From contig JAHQRK010000005.1 in NCBI GenBank assembly GCA_019828595.1, positions 1,302,001-1,366,000 of the forward strand: a stretch of 64,000 bases of DNA, written 5' to 3'. Each line of letters starts with the position of its first letter. Within the stretch, counting starts at the first letter, position 1. Under the pieces are notes generated by a model. That model worked only from the letters and a program-made list of their open reading frames with translations, did no database searches and was not told the origin of the DNA. The position numbers and the translations under genes are program-made. The DNA comes from Aphanomyces cochlioides (lineage: Eukaryota > Oomycota > Saprolegniomycetes > Saprolegniales > Verrucalvaceae). This document shows positions 36,213 through 46,810 of this stretch, one piece after another.

Positions 36213-36600
36213 GCTGGTAATCCACTCACCAACGCCGTGAGCTTCCCGTCGAAGGTTACCTTGGACGGCATCGTCGTCCATTGTGTCCCCGACAGCCAAC
36301 GGGTTCTCGTCAGACGCTTCAAATCGGAGGTAGATGACCACCTGTTGGAGTCTGGCAACGCGCCACGGACACGAGCGACCGCGGACGTTCCTCAAGCGCT
36401 GTGGTTTCCATGTTCGGGGCAGCAGTGGGGAAAGCATCAACAGGATGTGACCACTGGAAAACTAAATGTCGTCCGTCTTACCGCAGGACTTTGGTTTCCC
36501 CAGCACGGTGTGTCCTGGCAACACGTCAGTGGAACGATGGACATTTCATTCCAGTGAGAATATTCGTTGTTACTATGTTTTGAAAATATTTCGCTCAATT
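36207..36600 (-). pseudogene. Unknown six-exon family, copy 1: 5' part, cut by the Polinton
   Basis: Minus strand. CFPHCCPEHG near 36420 and, after a stop and frame change, QQVVIYLRFEASDENPLAVG with GNLRREAHGVGEWITSH match exon 2 of the intact copies. Reading GEWITSH across the excised element, using one GACGTG, continues VDVIDEV, the expected end of exon 2, which recurs at the left boundary. Exon 1 is not recognisable. Together with 17704-18968 it forms one split, decayed gene. Confidence 0.7.
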
Positions 36601-36749
36601 TTTGATAAAGTTTACAAGATCTGACAACAATGTATCAAAATGCCCAAAATTCGACAGAATTTTTATCAATATTTTGATAATTCGAAAACTTTGAGATAAA
36701 ATGTGCAAAATATGTCAACAATTTGATGAAACTTCCAAAATATTTGAAA

Positions 36750-38908
36750 TTAGTCGTGGGGCAGCTTGTCATAAGCAATCTGAAAGGCAACGACGGGGCG
36801 CTTGTTGCGCTCGTCGTATCGAGCCACGCGCTCGTTCGCAGTCATGCACCAGTAGTCCTGAACGAAGGCGACTTCAGGGGCGGCGACCACTCGTACGTCC
36901 AGCGCCAAGGAGGTTTCCCCCACACGAGCCATGTGAATGTGAATGGCATAACACATGCGAGACGTTGCGTTGGCTGGCCAGCTGAAGAGCGTCAACACGA
37001 CGACTGAATCGTCCACAAGTTCGGCTACGTAGTCGCCATGGATGAGGCCATCCACACAAGCCATCGTGGTTTCGCCGTTGGGAAAGACACGATGGACTTG
37101 AGGAATGCCGTTGAGATTGAACTCCGACCACATTTTTTGTGTGAGGGAGTGGTGTGATCGCATCTACAGCCATTTCGTGAGCATTTCTTCATCGAGATGG
37201 CAGTACAAATAATGAAGTAGACGTCTGGATGATTTGGAATGTGAGGCCCATGTAGCAGGCGCGCATGAGGGACAAGATGGATGGACAGAGTTGCGGCGAA
37301 ATGTGCATAATGGACACCGATCGATAGCGCCAGACGCCTTCAAGGGGACGATTTGTCGGCACTGGCACAGCTTGGGGCGGTGCATTGAAAGACTATTCAA
37401 GCCAAATGAGGGAGAAGAATAGAAGGGATGGCCAACCATGTAAATCTCGCGCATATGGGCAACAAATGCTTCAAACGCCAGCGAAGGATGGAATGTCCGG
37501 CACTTTTCAAGGCATGTCGTCGCAGCTATGGGGTGCTCTGTGTGCAAGACTGCGCACAATGTAAGCATGTCATCGGCCAAAGCATGGGGTGTCATGTTGA
37601 GCGGCTCCAGCACTCTGGCGAGATTGGTGTAGATGTGATGGACAAACGTTGCATAGCTTCGTTCGAGTTGATCTTTGTCAAGGAGTGAAGCGACATGGGC
37701 AGCGCTGAAGGAATGCAAGAACGGCGTGACTTGTGTACTGAACCCCAAGACAACGCTGAGAGCTTCAAGAGTTTGGGACCACGTCACTATTTTCTCGGAC
37801 GCGATGGTCGAGTGCGCGTGGATTTGATGAAGAATTGGATGGGATATTGGCGGATCGACTGTCCTTCGAAGCATGGAGTCGAGGCTATCCAAGTACGACG
37901 ATATGACGGAGGCTGGAAAGTTCGACACAAAGTAATGGATTGTTGCCAGCGCATCTTCCATGCGCTCGTCGCATCGGGGTGGCGTCATTGCCTTTGGAAT
38001 ACTTGCAGTCGTTGCGATACTTGGCGATCTTTGTGGCGATCGATTTTCGTCGCTTAAGGCGCTTCCTGCCAGTCGGTAGACGCCTTCGCATTGGCATTGG
38101 AGTCCGGCTCGCTCGTCCTCTGGTGTTTGACGTTGACAAGCTTTGCAAGCTCGACGGTACGACATGACAATGAACGGAGTCGATTGCACGGTCGCGACGA
38201 CTCGAAGTCGCGGTGGTTCTCGGGCAAACACGTAAGCCTAAAGGCGACAAAACGATGAGTCGGACGAAGCTGACTGTCGTTGATGCAGTACTCGAAGATG
38301 ATGGACCGCTCGGCGTTGTTGAAGAGCGGAGCCGCCAACCCAACGATAGTGCCAACCCAGTGTTGATTGACTTTTCGGATTGAATTCACACACGCGCGAC
38401 GACATTTTCTACACCAACGACAGAGTCGAGACGAGAATGCGAGTCAAAGTACCTCATCGATGACTTCAAAGTGGCTTGCAATCCATTCGCCAACGCAATG
38501 AGTTTGTCGACGAAGACTTCCAAGGACTGTATTCTCATCAATGACGTCGCCGACGGCCAATGGAGTCTCGTAAGATGCTTCAAACCGGAGGTACGTGACC
38601 ACATCTTGCAGCTTCGACACTGGGCCATGGACACGAACGACGATCGACGAACCACAGACGCTACTGTAGACGTGACCAGGACAGCAGTGTGGAAAGCATC
38701 TACAGGTCCATCGATGAGACGCGGGAGTGACCATGGATACGCACCGGAGGACTTTGGTTCCACCAGCACGATGGGTCCTGGTTGCAAGTTAGCCACGAAG
38801 AGCATCCGTCAGGCCAACGCACCGGAGATATTTCGGCTCAAAGAGCGATTTGCACCGACAGAACTTTGAAAACTCGACGGAGCAGCCTCCATGGACAACG
38901 TCGGTCAT
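36750..38908 (-). CDS. Unknown family, intact copy 2 (642 aa, six exons)
   Basis: Exons 38908-38823, 38777-38453, 38408-38292, 38237-37437, 37392-37207 and 37163-36750. The five introns of 43-54 bp all have GT...AG ends, and the frame stays open throughout. Exon 1 encodes VEFSKFCRCKSLFEPKYLR. Exon 2 has RTHRAGGTKVLRC, CFPHCCPGHVYSSVCG, VVTYLRFEASYETPLAVGD and GEWIASHFEVIDE. Exon 3 has TLGWHYRWVGGSALQQRR. Exon 4 has a C-x2-C-x13-C-x-C motif (Cys 207, 210, 224, 226) and long helices. Exon 5 has LMRACYMGLTFQII, and exon 6 has HRVFPNGETTMACVDGLIHG. I recognise no known domain; zinc binding by the cysteines is a guess. There is no signal peptide or membrane span. A CCAAT-containing motif lies about 125 bp upstream. 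Confidence 0.7.
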
Positions 38909-39029
38909 CGCAGATGTCCACGACCGAGACAGAACTGAAGTGCAGCATCCATCACCTCGTGGTGGTCAATTTTTGCCAAATTGTCCACATGTGTCACGCA
39001 TTGGACTTGTGGCTGAAACGTCGTCATTT

Positions 39030-39043
39030 GATTGGCTAAAATT
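39030..39043 (-). promoter_or_regulatory. AATTTTAGCCAATC element upstream of copy 2
   Basis: On the minus strand the 14-mer AATTTTAGCCAATC lies about 122-135 bp before the copy-2 start. A near-identical AATTTTAACCAATC stands before copy 3 and copy 4. It is probably a CCAAT-box promoter element of the family. Confidence 0.5.
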
Positions 39044-39079
39044 CATAATACAGTCGAGTCGGCGAGTAGTGAACACATG

Positions 39080-41761
39080 AAAATTTATACCTTTAGTAAT
39101 AAATAAATTTACAAGTATCAAATATGTGAGTATTGGTGGAGTATTCTGTGTCTACCTACCTTGAGAATCCAAATAATCGTGATATATTGAGATTTTCTTC
39201 AAGTCAATTATGTCTTCGGAAAGTTAATTGACTCACCTGTAGAAGGAAGAGATTACGCGACTACGCAGTGTGCAACCAACGACATCGAGTTTTCCTGACA
39301 GACCTGTTGACATCTCATGGATAAATGAAGCGAAAAGTCACTTGGACAAGGTCCCGAAACTCTCCAACAATTCGATAGTCAATTTCATGATCGTCATTGC
39401 CTTGTTTCGCTTTTGACATCGTTTTACGATATCCCTCCAGTTAGGTGACGACCACAACTTGATATCTTGAAATATGATATTATTTTTGTATAAGTTTTCA
39501 AGTTAACTATGGTTTGTGTTGAAAGAAGGTCCTAACATGATAATTCATACCTTTAAAACATGATATAGTCTACCCTGCTTCAAAGCATACAGATATCAGT
39601 ATCTAACTTGGAAATGAGTACCTCTCTAAGTGAATATTTTTCGACCAAAGTGCACCTTTCACTACTTGCCGACTCGACTGTACTTTAATTTGATTGGTTA
39701 CTTTTTATCCAATTTGACAATGGATTATCCTGATCGAGGTGATTATGCAGTCTGCATATGGTCTTTGCTTACTCCACAGAGTCGTCCCAGACACCTTGTA
39801 GAGATGCAACGCCGTGTTTCACGTGGCAAGAGAGCTCGTCGAGATGCAGTCGATCGTGTGGGAGCAGCAACGCCGCCCAGACAGCAAATACGTTCGTGGA
39901 TTGTTCAAGATTACACGGCATTTTCAGTCAAATTCGCAACGCCTGACGTGTGGCTCGCATGTGCGACTTCAAGAAAAGGTGACGGCTGGTCTAGAGGTCC
40001 AGAGAGAGTCTTGGCATCGCTGGCTGGCCGAGTGGAGAATGACAACGTGGAGTACAGCAGGCTGTACTCTTCGTGGACATGATTCCACACGGCAATCATG
40101 TCCACGAAATGGAGATGGGTGTCCCACCATGATTGACGTGACAGCCCAATGCGTTCTCGTCGTCTCACGCTGTTTTTGAGAGCTCAATCCGAGTCGTAAG
40201 AGAATATGAAGCAGACCTTGGCGAAATGAATGGCTGTTGCAGCTTGCCGCAGCAGTCGTTCGTGATTTCTTCGGGTCCAGCCAAAAGGATGCCAATGTTG
40301 AAGCTTCGATACACGGCTGCTGTTGGTTGTGTCCCAACAACTCCCTCTCATGAAGAAAATCAAATATAGCCAGTATAGTACAATTTTTCACAAGATATCA
40401 TATTATACAAGTTTTCTTGCAACCAAACGCCGTTGCTTGTTGTCATGCCAAGTTCCCGCAACGTAGAAATGGGTGACAGGCTCTGCACTTGTATGTCTGA
40501 ATGCATTATGGATCGTAGTGAAGGATGGCAACTTGCATAGGGTTGCAGTCCCTACTGTGAAAATATAACTTTATACAGGTCCACACCGAAAACGTATACA
40601 TGCATCGCAACGACGACGTGATGTTGAATGCCAACAGGAATACATTTGTGCCTCAAGATGTATACCTATCTGCGATTAGTCGCACGTTCTAGCATGTACA
40701 TCTTGCATGCATTTCATCAGTCGTTGGCATTCCCAAAGGCACCCATCATATCCTGAACAGCAACTACTGTAGATTGTGATTGTATAAAATTTCACAGGTT
40801 TGTTGCAGAAGGAGTCATGTGTTGGTGTGAATAGGTGCAAAATTCTTTGACGCCGCGCCTACCGGTAGATGCGGCGTCCGAACTGTCTCGTTCGCTTGGG
40901 AAACGTGTCGAGGACAAGAGCGTCGATCCTGCCGTCCTCGATGTGTCCCGAAATCCAGTGAACGCGTAGAGAAGGTACAGTATTGCGTCCATCAATCGCC
41001 AAGACTGCTCTGGCTCACGGATAACTCAGTGTGAATGTCACATCGTCATGGCAACATCGAACTTGAGAGACAGAAACATCCAGGATGGACGTAAAGAGGA
41101 TGTTCCACGGCTGAAAGCAGCGAGAGGCGAGAGAATTCTCGTGCATCAATCGGAAAAAATGCGATTGCGAGCATGCCCGTCTCAATCTTTCTCGATCAGA
41201 CTGCGATGGAACCTCATCCACGGTGTTGCCACCACCACGGGACGTCGAATTTGCTGTCGACTGGAAGCCTTTCGAGACGTTCAAAGCACTCGAGAAAGCC
41301 ACTGCGACGACAAGCACAAGCTGGAGTTCAACGTTGTAATTGCAATAGGTCATCACCACAGAAACTTTGGGTGCATACGTCCGTGTGGCGGTCAAGTCTT
41401 GTCTGGGCGCAGTGGATGCCTCCATCAGCTGTTGGTATGTTTATGCGCTTGGCAAATTTACCAGTCGGAGGGTAATCGCATCCATAAACAGTGATCGATG
41501 ACGTATTCACCGGCGCGGCGCAGCTCAAGACAGCCTGTCGTGCCCAGCGGAAGGAATTTCTCAATAGACTGTCCATGCTGATACACGACACACTTTTCTC
41601 TGATTGCGTTACAACATTGGTAGCAAATGCAAAAGTTCCCGAGTCGTCGGGGCTGACTTTGCTGCATTCTGCCGAGCCAACGATGCCAAACGAGTGGCCA
41701 CGACGGGGGGGGGCTGCACTTCGCGATGGTTGTCGGTAGAGAATCGAGTTTGATGAGAGAT
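39080..41761. other. 2.7-kb gap with no recognised gene
   Basis: Open frames at 39630-40180 (plus) and 39969-40391 (minus) overlap and carry no motif I recognise. A 14-bp perfect inverted repeat with 9-base loop lies at 40071-40107. On the minus strand 41760-41328 is open for about 144 codons (with TFAFATNVVTQSEKSV and GCDYPPTGKFAKRINIP), which could be an exon of an unrecognised protein or chance. Confidence 0.4.
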
Positions 41762-43915
41762 TTATTCCATGCTGTGTCTTTCGTAGTCTATATGAAACGA
41801 CACGACAGGACTCTCGCAGCGCTCGTCGTAGAGTGCAATGCGTTCAGGCACAGTCATGCACCAGTAGTCGTCGACGGGTGACATTTCAGGCGCTGCCGCG
41901 ACGCGCACATCGACGGTCAATCCTCTGTCATCGACTCGAGCGAGGTGGATATGGATGGCATAGCAGAGTCGAGACATGCGCGACGCAGGCCAGCTGAAGA
42001 GTGTGAGAGCCACACTGCTGTCGTTCATAGCAGCAGCGATGTAGTCGCCGTGGATGAGTCCGCCGAGCGAGGCCATGGTCGATTCACCGTCGGGAAAGAC
42101 CCGGTGGACGTGCGGCGTGCCGTCAAGATGAAACTCTGCCCATGTCTGGTTGGTAAAGGCGTGCTGGGATTGAATCTACACGCTGTCAGTCGGCGACGAG
42201 TCGCATGAATCCTCCTCGTACGAATAGCGACTTTGAAGTTTCCACAACTTGAAACGCGACGCCCATGTAGCACGCGCGCATGAGTGTCACGACGGACGGA
42301 CACAGATGCGACGACATGTGCTTGATTGCTAGAGCTCTGTAGCGCCAGTGGCCTTCCAGAGGTCGACTTGTCGGAGCAGGTACAGCCTCGGGCAGCGCAT
42401 TGAACGACTAATCCATGATTGAGTTGACGAACTTGGACGAGGGCGAACCATGTAGATTTCACGCATATGAGCGACAAATGTTTCAAACGCCACGTTGACT
42501 TGGAATGCGCGGCATTTTTCCACGCACGTCGTGGCGGCCATGGGGTAGTCTGCATGGAGCACAGCACAGAGCGCAAGGATTTCGTCCGACAGCGCGTGTG
42601 GCGTCAAATTGAACGGCGCGAGGATTTGTCGAAGGTAGTTGAAAACATGCTCGACAAATGCCGCATAACTCTTCTCGAGCGCTTGCTTGCTCAGCAAGGA
42701 CGCCGCATGAGCAGCACTGAACGACTTGAAAAATGGAGTCCACTCCGTGCAGGAACTCACGACAGCGCCGACAGCTTGAAGCGTTTGCGACCATGCAGCA
42801 AGTCGCTCGATTGGAGCAAGTAGATGCGCTTGGATTTCATCGCGGATAGAATGCGCCCGCGTGGGATGCACGGCCATGCGCAGCATTTTATCAACTGGGT
42901 CCAAATATGCCGCTAGAACGGAGATGGGAAACGTCGAGATGAAGTAGTGGATCGTCGCGAGCGCATTGTCCATGCGATCATCGTAGCCTGGATCACACTC
43001 TTCGACGGGAAAATGGATCGTCGTGGGCACCTCACGGAGTTTTCGCATTTCTTGACTGCTGTCATTCAGCAATGCGTTGGCAGACAATCGGTAGATGCCT
43101 TCGCATTGGCATTGGAGTCCCAATTGCTCGTCGTCTGGCGATTGCCGCTGGCACGCTTTGCAAGCGCGGCGATATGACATGACGATGAATGGAGACGACT
43201 GCGCCACCGCGACGACTCGTAGTCGGCGCGACTCTTTCACAAAGACATATGCCTAAAGAGAGACATGGCCAAGGGTTCCAGAGTCAAAGGCAATACCCGA
43301 AGATAGTGGACAGCTCGGCGTTGCTGCCGCGCGGATCCACCGACCCAACGATAGTGCCAGCCAAGAGTGGATTGACTTTTCGGGCTGAACTCGTACACTC
43401 TTGATTGCATCTTCTACAATCCATGTGATTCCTCGGGCCACGTCGGGCGATCGAACCTCATCGACGACTTCAAATTTACTGGCAATCCATTCTCCAACGA
43501 GATGCGTTTGGTGACGGAGGTTGCTCAGGACGGCATTTTCATCCATCGTGTCGCCGACAGCCAGTGGAGGTTCATACGACGCATCAAATCGGAGGTACGT
43601 GACTGTGTTTTGAAGCATCGTGAGCGGGCCATGGACTCGCACGACGATAGAAGTGCCGCAGACGCTGCTGTACACGTGATTGGGGCAGCAGTGTGGAAAG
43701 CATCTAAGCGCCAAGTCAGCCCAAGAAGCATCGAAGGAGACCGAGTCGTCGCACCGGAGCACTTTGGTCCCGCCAGCTCGATGCGTCCTTTGGCACGGTC
43801 AGAGTTAGGATTCCAGTTGCCTACGCTCTCACCGCAAGTATTTAGGCTCAAAGAGCGCTTTGCATCGGCAATACTTGGAGAACTCGACGGCGCACCCATC
43901 GCCGAGGTTGTTCAT
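41762..43915 (-). CDS. Unknown family, intact copy 3 (644 aa, six exons)
   Basis: Same exon plan as copy 2: 43915-43833, 43787-43457, 43413-43297, 43252-42449, 42407-42222 and 42175-41762. Introns are 41-46 bp. Exons 3, 5 and 6 have exactly the same lengths (117, 186, 414) as copy 2, and the whole frame is open. It starts MNNLGDGCAVEFSKYCRCKA. CFPHCCPNHVYSSVCG, CKACQRQSPDDEQ...CQCEG and ACYMGVAFQVVETSKSLF are conserved. The shared exon lengths and conserved text across two diverged copies indicate selection on a real protein. Function unknown. Doubled CCAAT elements stand upstream on the same strand. Confidence 0.7.
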
Positions 43916-43991
43916 CGTAAATACAAAAAACCTCAGCATGCAACTCACAGTCAAAGCCATTTCCTGTTGTTGCCATCTCAAAAAATGATCT

Positions 43992-44037
43992 GATTGGTTA
44001 AAATTATGCAAATAAGAGCTTTTGATTGGTTAATATT
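43992..44037 (-). promoter_or_regulatory. Two CCAAT elements upstream of copy 3
   Basis: On the minus strand AATTTTAACCAATC occupies 44005-43992, 77-90 bp above the start. A second, AATATTAACCAATC, occupies 44037-44024. Copy 4 has the same pair in the same order. Confidence 0.5.
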
Positions 44038-44039
44038 AT

Positions 44040-45160
44040 CGAAATTGTCCTGGCGATCGGCATCGTTGACAGAGTCACTTGTCTGGCGGCGCCAACCACA
44101 TGGCGCCACGCAGATGTGCAGTCGATCGTTTATTGTAAGCACGGACGATGCGGGGTTTCGCTGGGTGTGACAGGTTCACCGTGGTCAACATCCTCCATCA
44201 TGGCGGTGATTCATGGGCGATTTTCCACTCAGGAGGTCTACTTTGGACGAAAAGGAGGATCGACAAGGGAGAACAAACTCGAGACGATCAATCGTTGCCT
44301 CAAAACCAGAGTGGCGGGACCAGAGGCGAGCAATTATTGACAGTCAAGAGGTGCTCTAGAAAAGCTGACGGAGCTACGAACAAAAGGGGCTGCCATTGGA
44401 ACCAAAGGTGTGTCGTCTACACTCTCCATCTTCATTGGGAGGCACCTCACCTATTTGGCTGGACGTGTTGGAACTGACTGGATCGCCCGATATCTCACAG
44501 AGCAGCACGAAATAGAGAAGACCACGAGCCTCTCACTTGAATTCGACTCTTGCTAGAATTGTAATCATGCCGTCAAGTGTCGCCAACACATTCCGCCTCT
44601 CGTCTCCATGCGATCTCCTTGCTTACGTTACAATAAACAACTGCTGTTGGTTGTAATTGTCGTCGGGTAGCGACGAAAAACGACGACCTTGTAGAATGTG
44701 ATGGCAACCGTGTGGATGCTCAAACAGAGGACGCACGCTGCAGTTTGTTGTCGAGCGATGGAGAATGCAATGTGAAATCACAGCTTCGTCGTGAGGGACA
44801 TGATCATTTCGTGGCGCCTTTGAATCGTTGCGGATGTCGTGGGCCACCGCGCTTGGATCTGACAGAAGCTGATCTTCCATTTCTTTTTCATGAGACCATC
44901 GCTAGAAAGATCGAAAGCCCTACTTCCAGTCGGGCGACTTTGAAAAAAAGCCACCCAACTTGAAAGCTTGGACAATGCAAGCCGCCGTGGGTGACGCACA
45001 ATCTATCCCCCGTCGAGCGGAAATATCCCCACGTGTTCACCAGCACGACGTCGCATCTTCCGTGCTTCCAAGAAACGATGGACTGCATATTTGCGTGGGC
45101 ATTTGGTGCGAAAAGACATTTCCCATTGTGATTCTCTCGGATCTTGACAATTTAGACATA
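44040..45160. other. Gap holding an imperfect inverted pair
   Basis: Plus-strand 44115-44230 (CAGTCGATCGTTTATTGTAA, AAGCACGGACGATGCG) resembles the minus strand at about 45088-44960 (CAGTCCATCGTTTCTTGGAA, AAGCACGGAAGATGCG). A further weak relative is near 50890-50990. No gene recognised; perhaps ends of a decayed transposon. Confidence 0.3.
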
Positions 45161-45190
45161 ATATTACCCAATCAGAGCTCTACATTGTAT

Positions 45191-45204
45191 AATTTTAACC
45201 AATC
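45191..45204 (+). promoter_or_regulatory. AATTTTAACCAATC element upstream of copy 4
   Basis: The 14-mer stands 46 bp before the copy-4 ATG. A second CCAATCA lies at 45168-45174. Same pair and spacing style as copy 3. Confidence 0.45.
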
Positions 45205-45249
45205 AGATCACTTTTTAAGGTTGGAGCATCAGGAAATGGTCGATTTACA

Positions 45250-46060
45250 ATGAATAACCTCGACGATGGAGGCGCTCCGTCGAGTTCTCCAAGTATTGCC
45301 GATGCAAATCGCTCTTTGAGCCCAAATCCTTGCTGTGAGGGCGTGGGCGATTAAAATCCTAACTCTGACGATGCCAAAGGCGGAACCAAAGTACCTCTCT
45401 GTGGATCATGCTTCCTGACATGGCGCTTAGATATTTTCCACAATGCTGCGCCATTCACGTCTATAGCAGAGTCGACGGCACTTCTATCGTCGGGTCTCGT
45501 GAGGCTTCAAAATATGGTTCTCTACCTCCGGTTTGATGCCTCGATGGATGAAAATGCCGTCCTGAGTAACCTCGTCACCAAACTCATCTCGTTGGAGAAT
45601 GGATTACCAGCCATTTTGACGTCGTCGACGAGGTTAGATTTAGGCAGATAAGATCGTCATCGTCAATGTCGTCCTGCCGCTCGTTATCTACCACATTGCA
45701 TCCAAACACACCACTCAAGTTGTCGTCCTCGTCCTCTCGGGGGTTCCACCAGCAGCTGATGCTCTCTACACGATGGTCCGAGATTGCCGTATCGATATCT
45801 TGTCTTCCTTGACGGGACTAACATGGATTGTAGAAGATGCAATCAAGTGTGTGCGAGTTCAGCCTGAAGTGTCAGTCAACTCTTGGGCTGTCACTATCGT
45901 TGGGTCGGTGGATCTGCACGGCAGCAACGTCGAGCTGTCCACGACCTTCGAGTATTGCCTTCGACTCTGGAGCTCTTGACAATATCTATGTTTTTCTTAG
46001 AGAGTCACCACGACTACGAGTCGTTGCGGTGGCTCTCATTGACATTCAATGGTGTGAACA
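45250..46060 (+). pseudogene. Unknown family, copy 4 (truncated)
   Basis: Starts MNNLDDGG at 45250 and then shifts frame. EFSKYCRCKSLFEPK continues in another frame, followed by degenerate exon 2 (NMVLYLRFDAS near 45520, ENGLPAILTSSTR region at 45600) and exon 3 (VEDAIKCVRVQPEVS is the shifted reading near 45835). Only the beginning of exon 4 (FLRESPRLRVVAVALI) remains before similarity ends at about 46050. Non-functional. Confidence 0.6.
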
Positions 46061-46559
46061 CGATGTTCAAAGGCGAACGGTGTGGATGTTGACAAGGCAG
46101 CTTGGACGTTGATTCGACTCCACGGGTTTCAAGTAATCGAACCGATCGCGCCGTTCGACGTGACTCCTACGACAGGCGTGGACGTACTGCATCTCATTGG
46201 AAAGTTTGCAGCAGTCTTCTCAATCCGCAAGACTGCCCATCAATCTCTCGCCATGTTGATGGAGATCTTGAAGTGATTTTTCAGTTTGGGATCCGAGAGG
46301 ATGGCGGAGAAGTTTATTTTCGCATTCTGCCAACGCCCTGGAATCTCTTGCGATGTTGAAATCCAGCATGAAGCTCCAAAGTATGTTGCTTCACCAATCT
46401 CGGACTCACTTTAGTGTCGAGCTGGAATGTACATCGCGGTGGTCAAGATATTCGTTCTCGGTTGACTCTAAGAAGCATTGGAGAATATCGATAAGTAGTC
46501 TTCACGGATGCACTCGATTCAATGGCTCCTGCATAGTTGATTGAACAATTTGGCCACAA

Positions 46560-46810
46560 GTTGGCTATCAAAATCAAGGTAACGGCAACAACAACTGGGG
46601 AAACTCTTCAAGCTGCAGGTCGAGTGGGGAGAAATGCCTGGAAAGCATCATTTGTGATAATTCTGCCTGATGAGTTCTTCGAGTACTGACATGAGAAAGT
46701 GGAATCGTGGAATTTCCGATAGATATTTCAGCCCACAGAGGGCTCTCCATCGATAAATCTTGGACAACTCGAGAGGCCATCCCATCCTTGGGCTGGCTGC
46801 ACGTTGAAAC
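46560..46810 (-). pseudogene. Family fragment, exon 1-2 like
   Basis: LELSKIYRWRALCGLKYLS on the minus strand near 46790-46730 resembles EFSKYCRCKALFEPKYLR of exon 1. A TGATGCTTTCCAGGCATTTC near 46650 resembles the start of the CFPHCC region. Highly decayed. Confidence 0.35.

Noticed and set aside
17704..36600. Host gene with a giant 17-kb intron
   Set aside because: The apparent gap has Polinton terminal repeats, target duplication and its own genes. It is an insertion, not an intron.
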